Of a stretch of 46,375 nt of DNA, positions 7,769 to 21,141 are shown piece after piece (within the stretch, counting starts at the first letter, position 1; every line of letters starts with the position of its first letter). Source of the stretch: Kiritimatiellia bacterium (GTDB lineage: Bacteria > Verrucomicrobiota > Kiritimatiellia > CAIVKH01); contig JANWZO010000017.1 of NCBI GenBank assembly GCA_025054615.1, positions 1 to 46,375 on the forward strand. Direction: 5' to 3'. A program made the translations under genes and the position numbers. A model generated the notes under the pieces. It searched no databases, was not told where the DNA came from, and saw only the letters and a program-made list of their open reading frames with translations.

Positions 7769-8440
7769 GCGTTCCTTTGTTCCTCCGGGCACGGCCCGCC
7801 CCAATCGCCGGCCCGTCTCGATGATGGCAGCCTGACGAAACGGCTCGTTCCTAAACCGGCCGAGTTCGCGAGCGTGTTTCCAGGCTCCGACGCGCCCTGC
7901 GCGCGCGGCAGCTTCAAGATCGAGCAAATGAGCACGATAGTGCGATGCTCGGCGTCCGTCCGGACGGTTGACACGGACGCCGTATACTCGGGCAAGACCT
8001 TGGATCACCAGCAGCTCTCCCAGATCTCCGGCTGTCGTCTCGACGTACGCGTAGAAACGAGGCACTAGGCTTCGACCCTGGGCGCCCTGCCATCGCGTGA
8101 TCACGGTGAACGACCCGGAGAGGAGATCCATGGCATAACGTGTGGCCTGGCGGCCATACTCCACGACCTCTTCCGTTGTAATACCGAAATGGAGGGCCTG
8201 ATCCCGTACCCGCTCCGGGAACTCCAGATCCTGTTCCGGCGCGTCCACAAAATACAGTCGGAACAGGTATTCTTTCCCCTCGTGGCGCACCCGGAAACTG
8301 TCGGCATCGTTGTAGGGGTTCGGTACGAGGGAGCAACCCTCCAGGCGCGTCCACTCGCGCGCGGCCTCAACCGGTTCGATCCAGACCGCGCCCGACAGGG
8401 CGGTGAGCAAGACGGCCGAAAGCAGCCGGAATCGGGTCAT
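7613..8440 (-). CDS. Exported thermonuclease-like (SNase-fold) protein
   Basis: The 275-residue product begins with a signal peptide (TRFRLLSAVLLTALSGAVW, cleavage probably after VEA at about residue 26). It then shows the staphylococcal nuclease pattern: NDADSFRV, FRLYFVDAPE (with the arginine, aspartate and glutamate of the SNase active site), a later GRSLVPRF, and GLARVYG. The FVDAPE...FPERVRDQA...FGIT form resembles thermonuclease-family proteins I know from Verrucomicrobia. Expected role: Ca2+-dependent nuclease outside the inner membrane; activity is not proven. ATG 8440 is chosen for the signal peptide. The frame has no stop until 7613, so the last 50 or so codons run antisense through the end of hisS. 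This tail looks unrelated to the fold and may be an overprinted extension. Confidence 0.8.
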   Translation of the reverse strand: MTRFRLLSAVLLTALSGAVWIEPVEAAREWTRLEGCSLVPNPYNDADSFRVRHEGKEYLFRLYFVDAPEQDLEFPERVRDQALHFGITTEEVVEYGRQATRYAMDLLSGSFTVITRWQGAQGRSLVPRFYAYVETTAGDLGELLVIQGLARVYGVRVNRPDGRRASHYRAHLLDLEAAARAGRVGAWKHARELGRFRNEPFRQAAIIETGRRLGRAVPGGTKERLGDRFWLRRGRPELHELPHQFAQIDLGLLAGAEILEGENALRQFGVPANDH

Positions 8441-8569
8441 CGGGACCGAACCATTTCTCCGATGTGAAATAATTTCTGCAGCATCAGTTGATTCTTCGAC
8501 GGCACGGGCTACGATACGCCGCTGAAAGAAATATAAATATATGTTCGGAGGGGCGAAGCTCAAACCTTC

Positions 8570-10483
8570 ATGAAGACAGATACGTTGACGCGGTGGACGA
8601 GTGCGGATTCCGCCGAACTCTACGGCGTGCGCAACTGGGGCAGCGGATATTTCGATGTTTCCGAATCGGGCGAACTGGTGGTTCGTCCACGCGGAAAGGG
8701 GAGTTCGGAAACGATCAGTATGATGCAGATCGTTGAGGGTCTCAAAGCCCGCGGCATCGGCCTTCCCGTTCTGCTTCGATTCGGAGATATCCTTGCCTCG
8801 CGAATCGCGACGATCAATCTGAGCTTCCAAAAGGCGATTCAGGAGGCCGGTTACAAGGCAATTTTCAAGGGCGTTTATCCCATCAAGGTCAATCAGCAGC
8901 AACAGGTCGTCGAGGATATTGTCGCCTATGGACGCCCCTACCACTATGGGCTGGAGGCCGGCAGCAAACCGGAGTTGATCACCGCGCTTGCCTACAGCCA
9001 GGACCGCGAGGCGCTAATCGTCTGCAACGGCTACAAGGATGAGGAGTTCATCGATCTAGCGCTGTATGCGCTGAAGATGGGGCTCCAGACGATTCTCGTC
9101 ATCGAGATGCCGAGCGAGCTTCCGATGATCATCGAGCGGTCGCGCAAGCTAAATGTCCGCCCCCGCATCGGCGTCCGCGCAAAGCTCGCAACGCGCGGCG
9201 GCGGGCACTGGAACGAGTCTGGCGGAGACCGCAGCCAATTCGGCCTCAACGCCGCACAGATCATCGACCTAGTGGACCATCTCCGCGCCCAGAACATGCT
9301 CGATTGCCTGGAGATGCTGCATTACCACCTCGGCTCCCAGATTCCCAACATACGGAACATTCAGGCGGGCATCGTCGAAGCGTCACGCATTTATGTCGAC
9401 CTCGTGCGGGAGGGCGCCCGAATGGGGATGCTGAATGTGGGCGGCGGGCTAGCGGTGGATTATGACGGGTCGCATTCCAATTTCGCGAGCAGCGCAAATT
9501 ACACGATCGATGAATACGCCGCGGACATAGTGGACGGGATCATGCGCCGATGCGACGCGGCGGGGATCCCTCATCCGCTGATCGTCAGCGAATCCGGCCG
9601 CGCGACGGTGGCTCACCACTCCGTGCTGCTGTTTGACATCTTCGATGTCAGCCGGTTCGAGCCCGATCGTCCGCTGGAGGAGATCCCTCCCACGGCCCAT
9701 GAGAGCCTGCGACGCCTGGCTGAAATCGGCCGCAGCCTGAATGCCAAGAACGCGCAGGAATGCTACCACGACGCGGTGTTTTATCGGGACGAGATGCGCT
9801 CGCTGTTCAACCAGGGGCTGGTCTCGCTTCGGGAGCGTGCGCTGGCCGAACGTTACTTCTGGAGCATCATCAATCGAATCGCGCAGGAGATCCGTGACCG
9901 GAAATACGTTCCCGACGAGCTGCAAGATCTGGAGGCGGCCATTGCCGACGTGTACTTCGGAAACTTCAGCGTCTTCCAATCTCTTCCCGATGCCTGGGCC
10001 ATCGAGCAGCTCTTCCCCATCATGCCGATCAACCGCCTGAACGAAATGCCGACGCGCCAGGCCGTCCTCGCCGACATTACCTGTGATTGCGACGGCAAAA
10101 TCGACCGATTCATCGACCTGCACGACGTCAAGCGGACGCTGCCGCTTCATGAATTGAACGGGCGGGAATACATCCTGGGCGTTTTCCTCGTCGGCGCCTA
10201 TCAGGAAACCCTGGGCGACCTGCACAACCTGCTGGGCGACACGAACGTCGTCAGCGTCAAACTGGGCGAGGGGGGACAAGTCGAATTCGCCGAGGAAATA
10301 GCCGGCGATACCGTGGCCGACGTGCTGTCCTATGTCGAATATGACGTTCAGGACCTCGTGGAGTTGATGCGCAAAACCGCTGAGCAGGCGGTTCGCGCGG
10401 GCCGCATTACCCCCGAGGAGCGCCGCGAAATTATGGAGGCTTATGAAAACGGGCTCCGGGGCTACACGTATTTTGAGAAATGA
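8570..10483 (+). CDS. speA: Biosynthetic arginine decarboxylase
   Basis: SpeA converts arginine to agmatine and CO2 with PLP and Mg2+, the first step of the agmatine route to putrescine. The 637-residue protein is the biosynthetic fold III (alanine racemase-like) type: PLP lysine K106 in YPIKVNQ, substrate or cofactor residues in HYHLGSQI and NVGGGLAVDYDG, the C-terminal active-site cysteine region DITCDCDGKID, and the family's helical insert after residue 340. E. coli SpeA has about 658 residues. ATG 8570 follows a GGAGGGG run (8547-8553) by 16 bases, which is long, but the N-terminus fits. The gene diverges from the nuclease-like gene. No agmatinase or agmatine deiminase gene is in the window. 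Confidence 0.96.
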   Translation: MKTDTLTRWTSADSAELYGVRNWGSGYFDVSESGELVVRPRGKGSSETISMMQIVEGLKARGIGLPVLLRFGDILASRIATINLSFQKAIQEAGYKAIFKGVYPIKVNQQQQVVEDIVAYGRPYHYGLEAGSKPELITALAYSQDREALIVCNGYKDEEFIDLALYALKMGLQTILVIEMPSELPMIIERSRKLNVRPRIGVRAKLATRGGGHWNESGGDRSQFGLNAAQIIDLVDHLRAQNMLDCLEMLHYHLGSQIPNIRNIQAGIVEASRIYVDLVREGARMGMLNVGGGLAVDYDGSHSNFASSANYTIDEYAADIVDGIMRRCDAAGIPHPLIVSESGRATVAHHSVLLFDIFDVSRFEPDRPLEEIPPTAHESLRRLAEIGRSLNAKNAQECYHDAVFYRDEMRSLFNQGLVSLRERALAERYFWSIINRIAQEIRDRKYVPDELQDLEAAIADVYFGNFSVFQSLPDAWAIEQLFPIMPINRLNEMPTRQAVLADITCDCDGKIDRFIDLHDVKRTLPLHELNGREYILGVFLVGAYQETLGDLHNLLGDTNVVSVKLGEGGQVEFAEEIAGDTVADVLSYVEYDVQDLVELMRKTAEQAVRAGRITPEERREIMEAYENGLRGYTYFEK

Positions 10484-10581
10484 ATGGAGGGACAGCCCCG
10501 ACGGCTGCGCGCCTGTGAAGATCCCAATCCGCTCTTGAGTTTTGCCGGCCGACCGATCATAAACCTCGTTTGCCGTGGACT

Positions 10582-10659
10582 CGGGGCGTGGCTCAGCCTG
10601 GCTAGAGCGCTTGGTTCGGGACCAAGAGGTCGCTGGTTCAAATCCAGTCGCCCCGACCA
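10582..10659 (+). tRNA. tRNA-Pro (anticodon CGG)
   Basis: A full cloverleaf is visible. The acceptor stem is CGGGGCG (10582-10588) paired with CGCCCCG (10649-10655). The anticodon arm is CTTGG, loop TTCGGGA, CCAAG, giving anticodon CGG at 10617-10619 and G at position 37. The T arm has GGTTCAAATCC. Discriminator A and an encoded CCA (10657-10659) end the gene. It reads codon CCG, common in this G+C-rich DNA. It lies about 100 bases after speA. Confidence 0.96.
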
Positions 10660-10828
10660 TTTTCCCGGCGACACCAACATCTGTTGTCCGGCTGCGGCTA
10701 TCGGCTTCTCTGAAGGCATCCTCACCATCCGGCCGGTGCCCCGCGACGTCAGATCGAATGGAAAAATCGAACGCGAGCCCTTTACTCGGGTCAATTCTGA
10801 CGTATCGTAAATGTACCGGAGGTAAAAC

Positions 10829-11140
10829 ATGAAAAAGTTTGCACTGATCGTAACACTCATTTTGGGCGCCTCGGTGGCGTCATGGGCGGGTAGCGCTTGC
10901 TGCGCGGCCGGCAAATCGAAGGCGAAATCAAAGACTTACGACACAGCCTGTACGCGGCCCTTGGCCAGCATTCAGCTGACGGAGGAACAAAAGGCGAAAA
11001 TCGCTGAAATCGAGGCCGCTTGCAAAGCCCAGGGATGCAGCAAGGAGATGTGCGAAAAATCGCGATCCCAGATCCGTGAGCTGCTGACCGCCGAACAGCG
11101 GGGCGTTTACGACGAGCAGCTTTCTAAGATTGCGAACTGA
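10829..11140 (+). CDS. Cysteine-rich exported Spy/CpxP-like (LTxxQ) protein
   Basis: A 103-residue protein with a clean signal peptide (MKKFALIVTLILGASVASWA, cleavage near residue 20). The mature part has six cysteines (24, 25, 41, 65, 70, 75), the last three evenly spaced by five. Two LTxEQ-type elements (LTEEQKAKIAEIE at 50-62 and LTAEQRGVYDEQ at 87-98) resemble the helical hairpin of Spy/CpxP and other LTxxQ periplasmic proteins, which act as chaperones or metal-stress sensors. Here the cysteines suggest metal binding or disulfides. The start has a strong GGAGG 7 bases upstream. It appears to be a single-gene unit closed by a terminator. Function beyond the export signal is inference. Confidence 0.8.
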   Translation: MKKFALIVTLILGASVASWAGSACCAAGKSKAKSKTYDTACTRPLASIQLTEEQKAKIAEIEAACKAQGCSKEMCEKSRSQIRELLTAEQRGVYDEQLSKIAN

Positions 11141-11169
11141 AATTATTGCATCCTTCTTTTTTGCGGGAT

Positions 11170-11213
11170 ACGCAGGCGACCCCCTCGTTTGAGGAGTCGT
11201 CTGCGTTTGTTTA
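11170..11213 (+). terminator. Rho-independent terminator after the cysteine-rich gene
   Basis: ACGCAGGCGAC (11170-11180) pairs with GTCGTCTGCGT (11196-11206) with one G-T pair. An inner CCTC/GAGG stem closes a short loop, and TTGTTT follows. It lies 30 bases after the stop at 11140. Confidence 0.75.
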
Positions 11214-11392
11214 CAGAGGTCGCAACAGACGATCGCTCGTGTACGGATCCTTCTATCTTGTGTTATTCGTTTCCTGCCAGGGGCAAGGAATTTGCAGATT
11301 ATGGAGGCCCACTCCAGGTTTTTTTACACACGATGGAAATCAACCCTCGCTTAGGTTCGGCATCGACGGATAGCGGCCACCCTGGACTCCAC

Positions 11393-11593
11393 TCATATGA
11401 ACCCGGCCAACAGCGCGAATAGAAAGATCGCTAGGAAGAGGAGAGCCCCACCGAGTCGAAGGCCCTTTTGGATTGGGGAAGGGTGGGGAAACTCATAACC
11501 GCAGATTGGGCACCGGTTGTTGTTGGCTTTTACCTCGGTTGCGCAGCCGGGACATTCACGGACCCCGAAATCCTTGGAGGGATCGATCCGCAT
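11393..11593 (-). CDS. Small zinc-ribbon protein with C-terminal membrane anchor
   Basis: A 66-residue protein. Residues 14-31 form a compact zinc ribbon (CPGC, then CPIC: C14, C17, C28, C31), followed by YEFPHPSP and a single hydrophobic segment (about 47-66) that reaches the C-terminus. The zinc knuckle should face the cytoplasm. ATG 11593 is 4 bases after the acnA stop on the same strand, so it is very likely translated from the acnA message. I do not recognise a named family, and nothing shows a functional tie to aconitase other than position. The 250 bases between this gene and the cysteine-rich gene hold the terminator and nothing else I can identify. Confidence 0.75.
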   Translation of the reverse strand: MRIDPSKDFGVRECPGCATEVKANNNRCPICGYEFPHPSPIQKGLRLGGALLFLAIFLFALLAGFI

Positions 11594-11597
11594 CCGG

Positions 11598-14288
<2,691 letters not shown>

Positions 14289-14415
14289 GCGAACTCCTCT
14301 TTCTGGGGAGACCCGTCGTTTTCCTGCACACACGCTAGGAGACGGCGCGAGCGTTGTCAATCAACGGTCGTTGCGCGACATTGCGCGTCGGCCCGGGCGA
14401 TGTATGCTGAATCGT

Positions 14416-16492
<2,077 letters not shown>

Positions 16493-16509
<17 letters not shown>

Positions 16510-17182
16510 AGGCCAGCGCGACGTCGCGTGGGAGGCGCGGCTCTCCGAAGGATTGTTGACCTCGCGGGTCGGCTGCCCAATTCTGGCGTTTCACGAGGTG
16601 GGTTCCACCAACGACATCGCCAAGCACTTGGCGGAAGCGGGGGGGCCCAGCGGATTGGCCGTGATTGCGCGGAACCAGACTGCCGGTCGTGGGCGCCGTG
16701 GCCGGCATTGGATTTCGTCTCCCGGACAATCGGTTCTGATGTCCGTGGTTTTGAGAACGCCGCTGCTGCCCGGTGAAAGCCCTTGGCTGGGTTTAGCGGC
16801 TGGAGTTGCGGTTGCCGATTCGCTGGAGACGCTCGGCTTGGGTCGGATTTCGATCAAGTGGCCGAATGATATTCTCGTAAACGGCCGGAAAATTGCAGGG
16901 ATCCTCGTGGAGCCGCGGCTGGGCCTCGAGCGTTTGGATTTTGCTGTGCTCGGGATCGGGGTGAATGTCCGTCAGCGGGAATCGGATTGGCCCGCCTCGC
17001 TTCGGGGGTTGGCGACGTCCTGCCTTCAGGAGGGCTGCGACGTGTCGCTGGAGCGCGTCGCGGCGGTTATTCTAAAGCATCTGGAGGCGTGCGAGGACCT
17101 GCTTCTCCGCGGCGAAAAGAGGTTGTTGATCGAACGTTGGATCGGGTGGGGCGGCTCCGAGGAACTTCCGCAACTCGACTGA
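16493..17182 (+). CDS. birA: Biotin--[acetyl-CoA-carboxylase] ligase, monofunctional and short
   Basis: This enzyme activates biotin to biotinyl-AMP and attaches it to carrier proteins such as AccB. The 229-residue product has the catalytic domain: GSTNDIAK, the biotin-binding loop [38 protein letters not shown] and GIGVNV. There is no N-terminal helix-turn-helix, so it cannot act as a repressor as in E. coli. The protein ends at [14 protein letters not shown], where relatives continue for about 40 residues into the small C-terminal domain; that domain seems to be missing or minimal. Start is ATG 16493, overlapping uvrB by 17 bases; GTG 16460 is an in-frame alternative. coaX follows, a common neighbour. 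Confidence 0.9.
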
Positions 17183-17230
17183 CGCTTGACCGGCGGCGCA
17201 AACCTCAAGAGACTGCGCGCTTTGCGCGTC

Positions 17231-17992
17231 ATGGTCGTTCTGGTTGTGGATGTGGGCAATACGAGCACGTCGGCAGCGAGCTATCGCGGCGGCCGGGTGT
17301 CGCGTGTTTTCAGGTTCTCGACGCCGGAGACCTCCGTACGATGCATCCAACGCGCGCTGCATGCCGTGATGGGCGGCCGGAGGCCGGACGGTGTCGCCAT
17401 CGCTTCGGTGGTTCCCCGCGTAGACGACATCTGGCGCCGGGCTTTGGCGATTCACAGATGGGCGCCCGTACACTTCGTGACGAGCCGCTCGGTGCTGGAC
17501 GTTCCGCTGGTGTATCCCCGACCGGAGACGATCGGGGCGGACCGGATTGCCAACGCCGTTGGAGGGGTCGCCCGATATGGTAAACCGCTGATCGTGGCGG
17601 ATTTTGGAACGGCGGTGACCTTCGACATTATTACGCGGCGCGGGTACGAAGGCGGGGTCATCGCGCCGGGCCTGCCGCTCGTGTTTGAGTACCTTGCGGA
17701 AAAAACGGCGAAATTGCCACGTGTGCGCTATGCCCCCGTTCGCGCCGCCTGGGGGCGATCGACGCTTCAAGCGATGCGACTGGGCGCGATGTGGGGATAT
17801 CCGGGCCTAGTGAGAGGGATTTTGGAGCAGTTGCGGGCGGCCCCTCCGCTCGAAGGGGCGAAACTGGTACTGACCGGAGGGTACGCGCGGGTGGTTGCAA
17901 CTTCCCTGGGAGAGGAGGTAAGGGTGGATCCCACGCTCACCCTGTTTGGCATCGGCCGTATTTTTGAACTCAACAGGGAGCGCCCAGCATGA
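17231..17992 (+). CDS. coaX: Type III pantothenate kinase
   Basis: CoaX phosphorylates pantothenate with ATP, the first step of coenzyme A synthesis. The 253-residue protein has the ASKHA-fold motifs of the type III family: DVGNTST (7-13), ASVVPRVD, the substrate-site run GADRIANAVGG, the catalytic DFGTAVTFDI, GGVIAPGL, the GRST motif, and LVLTGGYA. ATG 17231 is chosen because it places DVGNT at the usual distance; TTG 17186 is an upstream in-frame alternative. The stop overlaps trpA as ATGA, so the two are translationally coupled. CoaX needs a monovalent cation such as K+, known from the family. Confidence 0.94.
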   Translation: MVVLVVDVGNTSTSAASYRGGRVSRVFRFSTPETSVRCIQRALHAVMGGRRPDGVAIASVVPRVDDIWRRALAIHRWAPVHFVTSRSVLDVPLVYPRPETIGADRIANAVGGVARYGKPLIVADFGTAVTFDIITRRGYEGGVIAPGLPLVFEYLAEKTAKLPRVRYAPVRAAWGRSTLQAMRLGAMWGYPGLVRGILEQLRAAPPLEGAKLVLTGGYARVVATSLGEEVRVDPTLTLFGIGRIFELNRERPA

Positions 17993-18798
17993 ACACGCGC
18001 ATCGACCGGCGGTTTTCGGAACTGCGAGCCGAGGGGCGCAAAGGATTCATAGCCTACATTACGGCTGGAGATCCATCGCTGGATGCCACGGTGGACTTCG
18101 TCCTTCGCCTGGAAGATGCGGGCGTCGACGTGGTGGAGCTGGGCATACCGTTTTCAGACCCTTTAGCAGACGGCCGCGTCAATCAGGAATCGGCGTGCAG
18201 GGCGCTTGCCGCCGGGGCCACGCCGCGTGCGGTTTTCGACGCTGTTGAGCGGATTCGAAAGAAAAGCGAAGTCCCGCTGATGGGCTACACGTATGCGAAT
18301 CCCGTGCATGCGCGCGGCGCGGATCGGTTCATGGCGGATGCCGCTGCCGCGGGGTTTGACGGCCTGTTGATTCTGGACGTTCCGCCCGAGGAGGCGGCCC
18401 CTTATGTACGAGCGATGACGCGGCACAAACTCAACCACATCGTGCTGGTGACCCCGACCACGCCGGATGAACGCATCGCCTCCATCGTCCGTACGGCGAG
18501 CGGGTTTGTGTACTGCATTTCGAGGGAGGGCGTTACCGGCGCGCAGAAAACACTGAACCCATCGGCGCTTGATCTGGTCCGCCGCACGAAGGCGAAGACC
18601 GATTTACCCGTTGCGCTCGGTTTCGGAATCGGCACGCCGGAGTTGGCCCGGCTGGCGGCGACCGCGGCCGATGCGGTGGTCGTGGGCAGCGCGATTGTTC
18701 AGAGGCTGTTTGAGGCGCCCCACACGCGCGCGGGGCGCCGGGCCGTCGCGGATTGGGTTGCACGCCTCGTGAGGGCCGTGAAGGAGGTGTCCGCATGA
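17989..18798 (+). CDS. trpA: Tryptophan synthase alpha chain
   Basis: TrpA cleaves indole-3-glycerol phosphate to indole, which passes through a tunnel to TrpB. The 269-residue TIM barrel has catalytic E50 (VVELGIPFSDP) and D61 (DPLADG), then a phosphate-binding GFGIGTPE and VVGSAIV. After D61 the sequence reads ADGRVNQES rather than the usual ADGPxxQ, a small local variation. It overlaps coaX and manC by 4 bases on each side. There is no trpB or other trp gene here, which is unusual because trpA normally follows trpB. All catalytic residues are present, so it should be active. Confidence 0.95.
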   Translation: MNTRIDRRFSELRAEGRKGFIAYITAGDPSLDATVDFVLRLEDAGVDVVELGIPFSDPLADGRVNQESACRALAAGATPRAVFDAVERIRKKSEVPLMGYTYANPVHARGADRFMADAAAAGFDGLLILDVPPEEAAPYVRAMTRHKLNHIVLVTPTTPDERIASIVRTASGFVYCISREGVTGAQKTLNPSALDLVRRTKAKTDLPVALGFGIGTPELARLAATAADAVVVGSAIVQRLFEAPHTRAGRRAVADWVARLVRAVKEVSA

Positions 18799-19877
18799 CC
18801 GAACGGTTTGCCGTCATCCTTGCCGGCGGGCGCGGCGAACGGTTTTGGCCGTTGAGCCGATCGTCCCGTCCGAAACAGCTCCTCGACCTGGTGGGGGAAA
18901 AGACCCTGATTGCCCAATCGGTCGACCGCCTCCGCGGGTTGGTCGAGCCCGAAAAGATTCTCGTGCTGACCAACGCCGATTTGGTTGGGGCGACGCGTGC
19001 TGCGGTTCCGTCGCTGCCGCCCGAAAATGTGATCGGAGAACCTGTTGGGCGCGATACGGCCCCCGCCGTGGCGCTGGCGGCGGCGATTGTCAAATCGCGG
19101 GCGCCCGAAGACGCCGTATTCGCGATTCTCACGGCCGACCACGTGATTGGCGATGTGCCGGTATTTCAACGAACCCTCGCCGCGGCGATGGATGTTGCTG
19201 CAGCGGATTCTGTTCTGGTGACGATCGGCATCCGCCCGTTCGAACCGAGCACCGCCTACGGGTATATCGAAGTGGGCGAACATGTCCCATCCGTTGGGGG
19301 TGTCCGGTTTCGACGGGCGATTCGATTTGTCGAAAAACCTGACCGGCCAACAGCAGAACAGTACGTCTCCGGAGGGTGCCACGTTTGGAATTCCGGCATG
19401 TTTATCTGGCGGGTTTCGACGATTGAGCACTCCTTGGCGAAGCACTGCCCCGACCTCGGATCCCGAGTGAAGGGATGGGCTTTGAAAGCCGGCTCGTCGG
19501 ATTTTCCCGCATGCATCGCGGACGAGTTTGGGACCTGCACCAAAATCTCGATCGACTATGCGGTGATGGAAAAAGCGGATAACATCGTCGTCGCAGAGGC
19601 AGAGTTTTCGTGGGATGATGTGGGCTCATGGCCGGCGTTGGAGCGGCATTTTCCCGCGGATGCGCGCGGCAACGTCCACATCGGAGATGTCGCGGCGATC
19701 GATTGCTCCCGCAACATTGTGTATTCGCGGGGCCGACTGACCGCCCTGGTCGGCATCGAGGACGCAATCGTTGTGCAAACAGACGACGTCACGCTGATCT
19801 GCCGGCGCGAGAGCGCGCAGAACATCAAGTCGCTGCTTGCCCATCTGCGCGAGGCGGGACGGAACGAGGTGTTGTGA
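18795..19877 (+). CDS. manC: Mannose-1-phosphate guanylyltransferase
   Basis: The enzyme makes GDP-mannose from mannose-1-phosphate and GTP for polysaccharide or LPS synthesis. The 360-residue protein is the single-domain form without the C-terminal isomerase domain. It has the nucleotidyltransferase signature LAGGRGERFWPLSRSSRPKQ, TADHVIGD, the FVEKPDRP motif, GCHVWNSGMF and SIDYAVME, and ends with a short left-handed beta-helix region. A perfect AAGGAGGT (18781-18788) lies 6 bases before ATG 18795, inside trpA. It overlaps trpA as ATGA. Closely related families use other sugars, but KPxxFVEKPD with WNSGMF favours mannose. Confidence 0.93.
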   Translation: MTERFAVILAGGRGERFWPLSRSSRPKQLLDLVGEKTLIAQSVDRLRGLVEPEKILVLTNADLVGATRAAVPSLPPENVIGEPVGRDTAPAVALAAAIVKSRAPEDAVFAILTADHVIGDVPVFQRTLAAAMDVAAADSVLVTIGIRPFEPSTAYGYIEVGEHVPSVGGVRFRRAIRFVEKPDRPTAEQYVSGGCHVWNSGMFIWRVSTIEHSLAKHCPDLGSRVKGWALKAGSSDFPACIADEFGTCTKISIDYAVMEKADNIVVAEAEFSWDDVGSWPALERHFPADARGNVHIGDVAAIDCSRNIVYSRGRLTALVGIEDAIVVQTDDVTLICRRESAQNIKSLLAHLREAGRNEVL

Positions 19878-19878
19878 G

Positions 19879-20319
19879 ATGCCGCGCTGGGTCGGGATCG
19901 ACGTTGGCGAAAAGCGGATCGGGGTGGCGGTCAGCGACCCGGATGGATGGCTGGCGACGGCTCGGGAAGTAATTGAGATTTCGACCGCCGGAGAGGCGCT
20001 CCCGCGCGTTCTCGAGGCGTGTCGGGCGGTCGGCGCCACGGGCATTGTTGTCGGGCTGCCTCTCAACATGGACGGGTCGAGGGGGGAGGCGGCTCGAAAG
20101 GCGGAGACGTTCGCTCGGGAACTTCGCGCCGCGACGGGACTTCCGGTGCATCTGTGGGATGAGCGGTTGACCACGAGGAGCGCGCACGGCGCGATGCTTG
20201 AGGCGGGTCTTCGGGGCGAGCGGCGCCGGGGGCGAGTTGACATGGTGGCGGCCCAGATGATGCTCCAATCCTTTCTGGATGCGGGAGGGGCTGCGGGCCG
20301 TTTATCCGGACAGGAATGA
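19879..20319 (+). CDS. ruvX: RuvX/YqgF family Holliday-junction resolvase-like protein
   Basis: The 146-residue protein has the RNase H-like fold of RuvX/YqgF, with the acidic residue in GIDVGEKRIGVAVSD, IVVGLPLNMDG, the WDERLTT motif, and a final acidic helix with VDMVAAQMML. Members are involved in pre-16S rRNA 5' processing and perhaps Holliday junction resolution. It starts 1 base after the manC stop and overlaps truA as ATGA. Length is typical (about 140). Confidence 0.94.
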   Translation: MPRWVGIDVGEKRIGVAVSDPDGWLATAREVIEISTAGEALPRVLEACRAVGATGIVVGLPLNMDGSRGEAARKAETFARELRAATGLPVHLWDERLTTRSAHGAMLEAGLRGERRRGRVDMVAAQMMLQSFLDAGGAAGRLSGQE

Positions 20320-21068
20320 ACGGGGCCATGGGCGTGCGCTATCGCGCGGTGGTTTCCTACGACGGCACGGATTTTTACGGCTGGCAGGTTCAGTCGGGCC
20401 GCCGAACGGTCCAGGCGGCGATCGAAGAGGCGCTGCAGAAAGTGACCGGCGCCCGGGTGGCGGTCTTTTGCAGCGGGCGGACCGACTCCGGCGTTCATGC
20501 CCGCGGACAGGTGATTCATTTCGATCTGCCCGCCCCGCGACCAACGGAGAAGCTCTTTCTCGCCCTGAATGCGAATTTGCCGGAGGATGTCCGCGTGGAG
20601 CGCGTGGCGAGAGCGCCGGCGGGGTTCGACGCGCGGTTCAGCGCGAAGGCCAAGGAATACCGATATTTTATCTGGAACAATCCCGTGGCCACCCCGGATA
20701 CCCGACGAACGCATGCGCACGTGAGAGAACGGTTGGATGTCGGCGCCATGAAGGCCGCGGCAGCACTTTTGGTGGGGTGTCATGATTTCGCCGCATTTTG
20801 CGCGAACCCGGGCTATGAGCGGGGCAGCACGGTCCGTCGGGTGGATCAAATCACTGTGAGGAAGAGTGGTCGGACCGTCATCATCGTTGTGCGCGGGGAG
20901 GGATTTCTTTATCGGATGGTTCGGAGCCTCGCGGGTTTCCTCATCCGCGTCGGGCTGGGCGAGCTTCGCCCGGAAGATGCGGAACGCATCCTGGCGTCCA
21001 AGGTTCGAACGGCCCGCGTGCCGACCGCCCCGGCTCGTGGACTCTTTCTCTGGCGCGTGTATTATTGA
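20316..21068 (+). CDS. truA: tRNA pseudouridine synthase A
   Basis: TruA converts uridines 38-40 of tRNA anticodon stems to pseudouridine. The 250-residue protein has the N-terminal SYDGTDFYGWQ, the catalytic aspartate D57 in GRTDSGVHA, FSAKAKEYRYFIW, and the C-terminal GEGFLYRMVRSLAGFL. Length and motif order are normal. Start ATG 20316 overlaps ruvX by 4 bases. It is the last large gene of the uvrB-to-truA series, and the small basic protein gene lies 73 bases further on. Confidence 0.96.
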   Translation: MNGAMGVRYRAVVSYDGTDFYGWQVQSGRRTVQAAIEEALQKVTGARVAVFCSGRTDSGVHARGQVIHFDLPAPRPTEKLFLALNANLPEDVRVERVARAPAGFDARFSAKAKEYRYFIWNNPVATPDTRRTHAHVRERLDVGAMKAAAALLVGCHDFAAFCANPGYERGSTVRRVDQITVRKSGRTVIIVVRGEGFLYRMVRSLAGFLIRVGLGELRPEDAERILASKVRTARVPTAPARGLFLWRVYY

Positions 21069-21141
21069 CATCAGACCGCAAATTCGTATACCGCTCGCTG
21101 ATCTCCGCGGGATACGAGCCGGCGGAGGGGAGTAATCCGCC

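Noticed and set aside
10500-10581. A possible gene or second tRNA between speA and tRNA-Pro
   Set aside because: No cloverleaf or supported frame seen in this 80-base gap.
16987-17583. 198-codon plus-strand frame across birA and coaX, considered as the missing C-terminal domain of biotin ligase
   Set aside because: The translation is rich in R and G and does not resemble the domain, and it overlaps recognisable coaX sequence.
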